The notes under the pieces were generated by a model. The model was given only the letters and a program-made list of their open reading frames with translations. It was not told the origin of the DNA and searched no databases. The translations under genes and the position numbers were made by a program. From positions 1-47,876 of the forward strand of contig JANQFA010000156.1 of assembly GCA_028278065.1 (NCBI GenBank): a stretch of 47,876 nt of DNA. Direction: 5' to 3'. The DNA is from Myxococcota bacterium (GTDB lineage Bacteria; Myxococcota_A; UBA9160; JAFDET01). This document shows, in pieces, positions 7,144 to 13,415 of the stretch (positions within the stretch are counted from its first letter, which is position 1; each line of letters opens with the position of its first letter).

Positions 7144-9638
7144 TCGGCGGTCTTCTCCAGGCGCGCGATCTCGGTCTGGGCCGCCTGCCCCACGCTCGGG
7201 TCGCCGACGGCGACCGCTGCGCGCAGCGACTCGAGCGCGGCCTGGCGATCGCCCTCCTTGGCCTGCGTGAGACCCAGGTGGTAGCGGGCGGTCGCGTAGT
7301 CCGGGTTCAGCTCGAGCGACCCCTCGAACGCGCGGCGGGCCTCTTCCATCTCGCCGCGCTTGAAGTGCACCCAGCCCAGGGTGTCGAGGACCTCGGGTCC
7401 CCTCGCGAGGCGCGCCGCGCGCTGCGCCAGCGCCAGCGAGTAGTCGAGGCGCTCGCCGCGCTCCGCGAGAAGCCAGGCCAGGTCGTTGGCCGGCCCCACC
7501 ATCTCGGGATTGGTGTGGGTCAGCTCCGCCAGGCGTCGCTCCGCCTCGTCGATGCGGCCCGCCAGCATCAGCTCCTGGGCCGCGGCATAGGCGTAGGAGC
7601 GCTGCTCGGGCTCCGACTGGATGGCGCGCTCGAGCAGGGCGAGAGCCGCATCGTGGTCTCCGGCGACGCGGGCCCGGAAGGCGAGGCCGGCCAGGGCGAG
7701 GGCGTCCTCGGGGTCGAGCTCGAGCGCCCGCGTGTAGGCCGCGTCGGCGCCCGAGCGTCCGGCGCCGGCCAGCGCGCGGCCGAGCAGGGCGTGGAAACGG
7801 GCGTTGTCCGGCTGCTCCCGCGCCATCCCTTCGAGTCGAGCCACGGCGCGGTCGGCCTGCCCGTGGGCGATCTGCAGCTCCACGAGCTGCAGCAGGGCGG
7901 GGGCGCCCTCGGGCTGGGCGAGGTCCACGTCCTCGGTGTTCTCGATGGTGGCGATCGCTGCCTCGGCGCCCCTGAGCTCGAGCTGCATGCGGGCCAGCTC
8001 CGCGAGCGCGACTCCGGACATCCCGGGCTGGTTGGCCAGGGTGTTGAGGAGCTTGACCGCAGCCTGGTGCTTGCCCGTGGCCACGGCGCCGCGCACCTGG
8101 ATGAGGTGGCCCTCGGGACCGGTGAAGCCGCGGTAGTGGACATGGCGCGCGGCCATCTCGCGTGCGGTCTGGTACTCGCCGCGGGCCAGGTAGAGCCGCG
8201 CCAGGATGATCGCGCCGTCGCTCGTCTCGGGTGCGATGCGCGTGGCCTCGCGCAGCTGGCGCATGGCCTCGTCGACGTCGCCCAGCTCGCTGGCCGCGCG
8301 GGCGGCGTACATGCGCGACGGCTCGAAGTTCGGCCACTGCACGATGGCCGGCTCGAAGTAGGCGAGGGCACCCCTGGGATCGCCGCGCTCCAGGGCGATG
8401 CGTCCCTGCAGGATGTTGCGGTAGAGCTCCTCGTCGAACCCCGCAACCATCGCCTCGGCCTCGTCGATCTCGCCCAGGTCGATGATGGTGTTGGCGAGAT
8501 GGAAGCGCACGGCCTGGTCCGACTCGGGCGCGACGGCCAGCGCCTCCTCGAGGGCCTTGCGCGCCCCTTCCGGATTCTCGTGGCGGTGGCGCATGTTCGC
8601 CAGGCTGATCCAGGTCTGCGGGTTGCCCGACTTCTGCGCGGCCTCGAGCATCAGTGCGTCCGCCTCCTCGTGCTCGCCGGCGGCGGAGAGGCGCTGGGCC
8701 AGGGGGATCAGCACGTTGAGGTCTTCCGGGTTGGCCTCGTGGGTCTTGCGCAGCAGCGCGAGGGCCTCCTTGGGCCGCTCCAGGTCCTCGTAGGCCTGGA
8801 CGGCGAGCGCCACGGTCTGGGCGTCGGGGTGATCGGCGAGGCACTGCTCCACCCCGGCTGCGGCCTTGTCGGGCTCCTCCTGCGCGGCCCAGGCCTTGGC
8901 GCGCACGATGCACACGCGTCCGACGAAGGGGCTCTCCTGACTCCGGGCGCGCTCGTAGGTGAGGTCGAACGCGGCGTGCGCCTCGTCCCAGCGCTCCAGC
9001 TCGGCGAGGAGAGCGGCGCGCAGGGAGAGCGCTTCGAGGTTGTCCTCGTTGATCGCGAGCAGTCGGTCGGCGTCGGCCAGCGCCGCCTCGTGGTTCGCGG
9101 CCTGCTGGGACGCCTGGGCGCGCGTGGTGAGCGCCGCCTCGTTCTCGGGATCCACCTCGAGGACCCGGCTCGCGGCGAGGATCGTCTCTTCGTAGTTCTT
9201 CATCCCGAGGAGAGTCGAGGCCAGGATCAGGCCGGCGGGGCGCGCGTACTCCTGCGAGTCGGCGGCCTTGCGCAGCGGCCACAGCGCCTGCCCGGCGTTG
9301 CCGGTTCGCAGCAGGGCGAGCCCCAGCCGATAGCTGGCCTCCGGGCTCTCCGGGTTCTCGCGTAGCATCGCCCGCAGCGGCTCGATCGACTCCTCGAAGG
9401 CACCCGCATCCTGGAGCGCGCGGACCTCCTCGATGGAGCCGCCCGTGCAGGCGAGGGTGAGCGCGAGCACCAGCGCGGTGGAGACGCGCAGTGCGGTCGC
9501 TCCGGCTCGCCCGGGGGTGCGCAGCGCGGCCGCTCCGGCGTGTCCGGGGGTGCGCAGCGCGGCCGCTCGGGCGTGTCCGGGGGTACGCAGCGCGAGCGAT
9601 TCGGCTCGGCGCATGGGGTCGATGAGGTGGCCAGTCAT
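7140..9638 (-). CDS. TPR-repeat lipoprotein (PrsT-like), with 11-residue repeats before the lipobox
   Basis: 832 residues from ATG 9638. GGGAG lies 10 nt upstream; a second ATG at 9614 is possible. Longer upstream extensions lack signal-peptide character. The N-terminus has three imperfect 11-residue repeats (LRTPGHAxAAA), then a hydrophobic core ending LTLAC (lipobox). The rest is a near-continuous array of 34-residue TPR-like helix pairs, for example ALALAGLAFRARVAGDHDAAL and YATARYHLGLTQAKEGD. Length and architecture resemble the TPR lipoprotein PrsT that accompanies PEP-CTERM/exosortase systems; two PEP-CTERM genes diverge from it. The stop overlaps the start of the sulfatase-fold gene, implying a two-gene operon. 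It is probably a periplasmic or outer-membrane scaffold for surface polymer assembly. Confidence 0.8.
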   Translation of the reverse strand: MTGHLIDPMRRAESLALRTPGHARAAALRTPGHAGAAALRTPGRAGATALRVSTALVLALTLACTGGSIEEVRALQDAGAFEESIEPLRAMLRENPESPEASYRLGLALLRTGNAGQALWPLRKAADSQEYARPAGLILASTLLGMKNYEETILAASRVLEVDPENEAALTTRAQASQQAANHEAALADADRLLAINEDNLEALSLRAALLAELERWDEAHAAFDLTYERARSQESPFVGRVCIVRAKAWAAQEEPDKAAAGVEQCLADHPDAQTVALAVQAYEDLERPKEALALLRKTHEANPEDLNVLIPLAQRLSAAGEHEEADALMLEAAQKSGNPQTWISLANMRHRHENPEGARKALEEALAVAPESDQAVRFHLANTIIDLGEIDEAEAMVAGFDEELYRNILQGRIALERGDPRGALAYFEPAIVQWPNFEPSRMYAARAASELGDVDEAMRQLREATRIAPETSDGAIILARLYLARGEYQTAREMAARHVHYRGFTGPEGHLIQVRGAVATGKHQAAVKLLNTLANQPGMSGVALAELARMQLELRGAEAAIATIENTEDVDLAQPEGAPALLQLVELQIAHGQADRAVARLEGMAREQPDNARFHALLGRALAGAGRSGADAAYTRALELDPEDALALAGLAFRARVAGDHDAALALLERAIQSEPEQRSYAYAAAQELMLAGRIDEAERRLAELTHTNPEMVGPANDLAWLLAERGERLDYSLALAQRAARLARGPEVLDTLGWVHFKRGEMEEARRAFEGSLELNPDYATARYHLGLTQAKEGDRQAALESLRAAVAVGDPSVGQAAQTEIARLEKTAE
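9486..9605. repeat. 33-bp tandem repeat, three full copies plus a degenerate fourth
   Basis: Copies lie at 9486-9518, 9519-9551 and 9552-9584, with a degraded partial copy after 9585. Copies 2 and 3 differ at one base; copy 1 differs at a few. Being 33 bp, each unit adds exactly 11 residues to the N-terminal region of the minus-strand TPR lipoprotein. There are no spacers, so this is a coding minisatellite. Confidence 0.85.
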
Positions 9639-9963
9639 CTCGTGTGGTCTCCCGGCGCTTGGGGAACGCAGCAAGGTAGCCCTGGGTATCGGCCCATACC
9701 ATCGCTCACGAGAGCGCAACTTGGCGCGGCAGCGGCGTTTCCCGGTGACTTGCGGGACCTGCGGGGGCGTTCCGGCGTGGGTGCCGGGATGGGTTGGCCA
9801 CGTGACGGGTGGGGCGCGCTCCCGGGGGCCTTCAGACCCACGCAGATCCGCGCTCAAGCGGTCCTCGCCGTTCGCCGAAGACCCGATTCAGGGAACGGAA
9901 CGGGCGGCATGGTGCCTCCGCCAGTGGGGGCGTGGGCACAGCGTTCTCAGGGAAGGGAAGATC
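9639..9963. other. 325-bp divergent intergenic region between the TPR lipoprotein and PEP-CTERM gene 1
   Basis: No gene, tRNA or terminator is visible. The left edge holds the ribosome site of the minus-strand TPR gene and the right edge the purine-rich ribosome site of the first PEP-CTERM gene (AGGGAAGGGAAG, ending at 9960). Promoters for both directions must lie here or overlap it. I could not find a convincing sigma70 pair or a sigma54 -24/-12 element. Confidence 0.5.
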
Positions 9964-10707
9964 ATGCGCAGGTTGTTTGTCGGGCTCGTCGCAGGGTTCG
10001 GTCTGCTCTTGTCGGGGGCTCCGGCAGCCAACGCCGGCCCGCTCACCAGCGTCGACATGGTATTCGGGCTCGGCACGCTCCCGCCGGCCGTCTTCACGGC
10101 CAACTACACCGCGGGTGCCGGGATGGGCACCGCGCTCAACGCCACCACCTTCACGATGGTGGCCGGGGCCGTGCCGGCCGGCGCCACGACCGCCACGATT
10201 CCCCTCACATCCGCCCCGCCGATCTCGCAGATCCAGGTGGTGATCGCGGGCAACCCGGTCGGCGGCACGTTCGCCGGCAGCGCGAGCCCCGTGGGGGTGA
10301 TGCCGGTGACCGGTGCGGCCAACGTGAAGGGCTTCGGCGGCTTCACGCTGCTGGGCGTTCCGATCGCCGTGGGATTCCCGACGACCACGATCCCTCCCAC
10401 TGCCTACGGCATCGCGATCACGGCCTGGGCGAACGCCTGGACCACCAAGACGACCACGGTCGCCCTGACCACGCCGACCCAGTTCGGCGCCGTCACGGCG
10501 ATGGCGACCGGGACCAACATGCTGACCCCCGGCGGCGGGGGCACCGTGACCCTGGTCTCGGCCCTCAACATCCTCACGAACCTGGCGGGTCAGCTGCCTG
10601 CCTTCACGAGCATCACGCTCGGCTTCGTGCCGGAGCCCGGGACCCTGTTCCTGCTGGCCTCGGGCGTGGCAGGGCTGGTGGCTCTCGGGAGGTCCAGACG
10701 CGGCTGA
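9964..10707 (+). CDS. PEP-CTERM sorting-domain protein (tandem paralogue 1)
   Basis: 247 residues from ATG 9964, with a purine-rich ribosome site just upstream. Residues 1-24 are a Sec signal ending ANA. The mature part is rich in Thr, Ala and Gly, lacks Cys, and looks beta-rich. The C-terminus is a classic PEP-CTERM tripartite signal: VPEPGT, hydrophobic helix, then RSRRG. Such proteins are processed at PEP by an exosortase (EpsH/XrtA type) and usually released or attached at the cell surface, often in exopolysaccharide matrices. No exosortase is in the window. It closely resembles the next PEP-CTERM protein, including a stretch of about 29 identical residues around GATTATIPLTSAPP. It is followed by its own terminator. 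Confidence 0.92.
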   Translation: MRRLFVGLVAGFGLLLSGAPAANAGPLTSVDMVFGLGTLPPAVFTANYTAGAGMGTALNATTFTMVAGAVPAGATTATIPLTSAPPISQIQVVIAGNPVGGTFAGSASPVGVMPVTGAANVKGFGGFTLLGVPIAVGFPTTTIPPTAYGIAITAWANAWTTKTTTVALTTPTQFGAVTAMATGTNMLTPGGGGTVTLVSALNILTNLAGQLPAFTSITLGFVPEPGTLFLLASGVAGLVALGRSRRG

Positions 10708-10735
10708 GCCCGCAACGGATCCAGAGACCGGAAGT

Positions 10736-10775
10736 GGGGCGGTCACCCTCGGGGGTGGCCGCCCCGCTCTCTTTT
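10736..10775 (+). terminator. rho-independent terminator after PEP-CTERM gene 1
   Basis: GGGGCGG (10736-10742) pairs with CCGCCCC (10759-10765). The stem extends inward through a GU pair, and is followed by TCTCTTTT (10768-10775). It lies 28 bp after the stop codon. Confidence 0.85.
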
Positions 10776-10798
10776 GTGCGCGTCTTCTGCGCGTTCGG

Positions 10799-10839
10799 GG
10801 CTCCTGGGTGGTGCGTGGATCGGCTCCTGGGTGGTGCGT
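10799..10839. repeat. 18-bp direct repeat, period 23 bp
   Basis: Positions 10799-10816 and 10822-10839 are identical over 18 bp, in the gap between terminator 1 and PEP-CTERM gene 2. Function unknown. A paired operator or a simple duplication are both possible. Confidence 0.65.
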
Positions 10840-10881
10840 CCTTCGGGTGTGGGTCGGGCCCCCTACCCTTCTTGTTTCCCC

Positions 10882-10904
10882 CAGGGGAGCCCCTGTGATT
10901 TTTC
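10882..10904 (+). terminator. possible second small terminator hairpin
   Basis: CAGGGG and CCCCTG (10882-10895) form a compact inverted repeat, followed by TGATTTTTCTC. The stem is short and the loop tight, so it may be a weak terminator or only an AT-rich promoter flank. Confidence 0.3.
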
Positions 10905-11008
10905 TCGTTTGAAAGCAGCGGCTTCCGGCTCTGGCGGCCTTTTTCCGTGACACGAAAGGGGAAACGCCGCCACTCAACAACCGTGGGAAGGGAACCAGCT
11001 TCGCGCTC

Positions 11009-11022
11009 GGTCCTCAGGGACC
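11009..11022 (+). other. small leader hairpin upstream of PEP-CTERM gene 2
   Basis: GGTCC-TCAG-GGACC is a perfect 5-bp stem with a 4-nt loop, 39 bp before the ATG at 11062. It could stabilise the leader or serve as a binding site. The sequence alone does not decide. Confidence 0.3.
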
Positions 11023-11061
11023 TCCTTTCAGGCCGGCGCGACCAAGACGAGGAAAGACCAG

Positions 11062-11811
11062 ATGCGCAAGTTGTTCCTTGGTTTCGCGGCCGGTGCTATG
11101 GCTCTCGTGGGTGCTCAGACCGCAGCCGCCGGTGCTCTGACGGCCGCGTCGATCACCCTGGCCTTGGGCGCATTGCCCCCGGCCACCTTCACCGGCATCT
11201 TCGCCACGGCAGCGGGCGCGGGCACCGCGAGCGGCTCGGGCGCGACGGCCAACTGGTCGATCGCCAGCGGCTTCGTTCCCGCCGGCGCCACCACGGCGAC
11301 CATTCCTCTCACCTCGGCTCCGCCGATCTCCCAGATCCAGGTGGTCATCGCCGGCAACCCGGATCCCGGTGCCTTCGTTGGCTCCGCGGGCGGCGCCATG
11401 CTGGTCGACGGCGTCGCGAACGTGAAGGGCTTCGGCGGCTTCACGCTCCTCGGCGTGCCGCTCCGCGTGGGCACGACCCTCACCACCACGCCCCCGACGG
11501 CCTACGGCATCGCGATCACCGCGTTCGCCAACGCCTGGACGACGAAGACCACGACCATCCAGCTGCAGACGGCGACCCAGTTCGGCGGCACCACCTCGAT
11601 GGCCACGGGCACCAACAGCCTGGTCGGTGGCGGCGGCACGGTCACCCTGGTGAGCGCGCTCAACGTGCTGACCAACCTGGCCGGCCAGCTTCCGGCCTTC
11701 GTGACCCTGACCCTGAGCTACGAGGCGATCCCGGAGCCGGGCACCCTGCTCCTCCTGGGGTCGGGCGTCATCGGTCTGGTGGCCATCGGGCGGAAGAAGA
11801 TCCGCAAGTAG
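11062..11811 (+). CDS. PEP-CTERM sorting-domain protein (tandem paralogue 2)
   Basis: 249 residues from ATG 11062, with a GAGGAAAG ribosome site about 6 nt upstream. Residues 1-23 are a Sec signal ending AAA. The mature domain is Thr/Ala/Gly-rich and Cys-free. The C-terminus has IPEPGT, a hydrophobic helix and a basic tail (GRKKIRK), the exosortase recognition signal. It is closely similar over its whole length to the protein at 9964-10707. Many differences in the conserved blocks are silent third-base changes, which suggests selection on the protein after an older duplication. A strong terminator follows, so high expression is plausible. Role inferred: an abundant secreted matrix or surface protein. 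Confidence 0.93.
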   Translation: MRKLFLGFAAGAMALVGAQTAAAGALTAASITLALGALPPATFTGIFATAAGAGTASGSGATANWSIASGFVPAGATTATIPLTSAPPISQIQVVIAGNPDPGAFVGSAGGAMLVDGVANVKGFGGFTLLGVPLRVGTTLTTTPPTAYGIAITAFANAWTTKTTTIQLQTATQFGGTTSMATGTNSLVGGGGTVTLVSALNVLTNLAGQLPAFVTLTLSYEAIPEPGTLLLLGSGVIGLVAIGRKKIRK

Positions 11812-11845
11812 GCTGACGCAGACCGGGCCCACAGGGCTCGAATCC

Positions 11846-11881
11846 GGCGGCCACTCCTCACGGAGTGGCCGCCTTTCTTTT
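11846..11881 (+). terminator. strong rho-independent terminator after PEP-CTERM gene 2
   Basis: A perfect 12-bp stem, GGCGGCCACTCC (11846-11857) with GGAGTGGCCGCC (11862-11873), has a 4-nt loop and is followed by TTTCTTTT (11874-11881). It separates the PEP-CTERM gene from the next operon. It also shows that the sulfatase reading frame cannot start upstream at 11865. Confidence 0.93.
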
Positions 11882-11948
11882 GTCGCCCGTCCGGAGCCAG
11901 CCACCTCCAGCGGCGCCGGCCGCTGCCTGCGCCCGGGGGGGGGCGCCG

Positions 11949-11961
11949 TTAGACTACCGGG
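11949..11961 (+). promoter_or_regulatory. candidate promoter or operator element TTAGACTACCGGG
   Basis: It lies 51 bp before the TTG start at 12012. Eleven of 13 bases match the element at 44647-44659, 46 bp before the other sulfatase-fold gene that opens its own transcription unit. TAGACT could serve as a -10 hexamer, but no good -35 is visible. Confidence 0.33.
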
Positions 11962-11997
11962 TCACGTCGGCGCCCGGCGGCGCCCCAGCGACGAGCC

Positions 11998-12003
11998 GAG
12001 GAG
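11998..12003 (+). promoter_or_regulatory. Shine-Dalgarno site deciding a TTG start
   Basis: GAGGAG lies 8 nt before TTG 12012. No ATG or GTG sits at suitable spacing, and all upstream starts overlap the terminator. Confidence 0.7.
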
Positions 12004-12011
12004 CAAACGGG

Positions 12012-13415
12012 TTGCTGCGCAGGATTCTCGATTCTCCCTGGACCTACTTCGGTCTGGCCGCCGTGCTCGTCCTGGTCGCGGTGGCCTCGATGTTCGAGAT
12101 CCAGGTTCCCTCGAGGCCCAAGGGCACCGTCGACGACTTCCTCGCGTTGCAGGATCGCGACGACCTCAACGTCGTCTTCATCGTGATCGACACCCTGCGC
12201 GCCGATCACCTGGGCTCCTACGGGTACGAGCGAGGCACCAGCCCCAACATGGACCTCCTCGTCAGCCGAGGGGTCCGCTTCGCCAACGTCGAGGCCCAGT
12301 CCAGCTGGACCAAGACCTCGATGGCCTCGCTGTGGACGGGCGTCTTCCCGCCGCGCACGGGCGTGACGCGCTTCCACCACGCGATCCCCGATGGCGCCCG
12401 CCTGCCCGCGGAGATCCTGCTGGAAGCGGGCTTCAAGACGGCGGGCCTCTGGCGCAACGGCTGGGTCGCTCCGAACTTCGGCTTCGGCCGCGGATTCGAG
12501 AGCTACTACCGCGCGCACGACACCCAGATCGCGCGCCGCGAGCTCGAGGCCCACAGGCCGGGCCAGGCCATCGGTGGCACCGACGAGGATCTCACCCAGG
12601 CGGCCCGCGAGTACCTGCGCAGCTACGGTCACGAGCGCTTCTTCCTCTACGTCCACTACATGGACGTGCACCAGTTCGCCTACGACCAGGAGGCGGCGGA
12701 CCTCGGGTTCGGGACGCGTCACATGGACGCGTACGACGCAGCCATCCACTGGACCGATCGCAACGTCGCGTGGGTGCTGGCCGAGCTGGAGGAGCTGGAC
12801 CTCTTCGAGAAGACCCTCGTCGTGATCGCCTCGGATCACGGCGAGGCCTTCTTCGAGCACGACATCGAGGGGCACGCCCGCGATCTCTACCGCGAGACCA
12901 CCGAGGTGCCTCTGCTGTTCATCCCGCCCTTCATCCTGGACGAGGGCATCGTGGTGGAGCCGCTGGTCCGCAACGTGGACGTCTGGCCCACCATCCTCGA
13001 CATGCTCGGCCTGCCGCCCCTCGCGGGTGCCGACGGCCAATCGCTCCTGCCGATGATCGTCGCCGCCGGCCGAGGCCAGGAGGTGGTGGCGCCCGAGCCG
13101 GCGATCGCCTTCCTCGACACCCATTGGGGCCGTACCGAGGAGGAGCCCAACCCCCTGATCTCGGTGCGCCGCGGGGGCAAGCGCCTGCTGTTGAGGCCCG
13201 AGAAGGACCATACCGAGGCGTACGACATCGACGCCGATCCGGGGGAGCAGGAGAACCTGGCCGATGCCGAAGACGCCCCGGCCTGGGTGGGCACGCTCAG
13301 CGACGAGGGGCGCGGCTGGTACGAGCTCGAGCCCGCCTGGGGTGCGGCGCCCGAGGTGGTGATCGACGACATGTACAAGGAGCAGCTGAAGGCCCTCGGC
13401 TACGTGGTCAAGTGA
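12012..13415 (+). CDS. membrane-anchored sulfatase-superfamily protein (Thr-type), first gene of a five-gene run
   Basis: 467 residues from TTG 12012, chosen by the GAGGAG site and because the frame upstream crosses a terminator. One N-terminal membrane anchor (about 10-28) is followed by an extracytoplasmic alkaline-phosphatase-superfamily domain. Metal sites are seen as IDTLRAD (Asp60) and ASDHGEAFFEH. The nucleophile motif reads T-K-T-S-M (Thr100), so the Cys/Ser needed for formylglycine is missing and the following Pro and Arg are also changed. The protein ends LKALGYVVK. The stop overlaps the GTG of the next SpeE-like gene (GTGA). Probably a phospho-ester hydrolase or transferase acting on an envelope substrate; the substrate is unknown. 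Confidence 0.82.
   Translation: MLRRILDSPWTYFGLAAVLVLVAVASMFEIQVPSRPKGTVDDFLALQDRDDLNVVFIVIDTLRADHLGSYGYERGTSPNMDLLVSRGVRFANVEAQSSWTKTSMASLWTGVFPPRTGVTRFHHAIPDGARLPAEILLEAGFKTAGLWRNGWVAPNFGFGRGFESYYRAHDTQIARRELEAHRPGQAIGGTDEDLTQAAREYLRSYGHERFFLYVHYMDVHQFAYDQEAADLGFGTRHMDAYDAAIHWTDRNVAWVLAELEELDLFEKTLVVIASDHGEAFFEHDIEGHARDLYRETTEVPLLFIPPFILDEGIVVEPLVRNVDVWPTILDMLGLPPLAGADGQSLLPMIVAAGRGQEVVAPEPAIAFLDTHWGRTEEEPNPLISVRRGGKRLLLRPEKDHTEAYDIDADPGEQENLADAEDAPAWVGTLSDEGRGWYELEPAWGAAPEVVIDDMYKEQLKALGYVVK

Larger units (their letters stand above)
10708..11061 (+). other. 354-bp intergenic region between the two PEP-CTERM genes
   Basis: It contains the gene 1 terminator, an 18-bp direct repeat (10799-10839), a second small hairpin plus T-rich tract (about 10882-10904), an A/T-richer patch (10898-10950) that is the likeliest promoter area for gene 2, and a short hairpin (11009-11022) in the presumed leader. 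No small open frame looks real. Confidence 0.5.

Noticed and set aside
9486..9584. CRISPR array
   Set aside because: The 33-bp units are adjacent with no spacers and lie in frame inside a gene.
4660..9702. A single giant 1680-residue protein on the minus strand
   Set aside because: The upstream part of this frame is the shadow of the TPR lipoprotein gene in another frame. The real start is GTG 7143, overlapping that gene's stop.
10932..10946. sigma54 -24/-12-like site TGGCGGCCTTTTTCC before PEP-CTERM gene 2
   Set aside because: The -24 TGGC fits but the -12 GC is CC, and the required spacing is met only with this mismatch. Too weak to annotate.
11834..11850. tRNA T-arm-like GGCTCGAATCC
   Set aside because: No acceptor, D or anticodon arms surround it, and it overlaps the flank of a perfect terminator.
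11865..12011. N-terminal extension of the sulfatase-fold gene from 11865
   Set aside because: It would begin inside the stem of the terminator, has no ribosome site and encodes low-complexity residues. TTG 12012 has a good Shine-Dalgarno.
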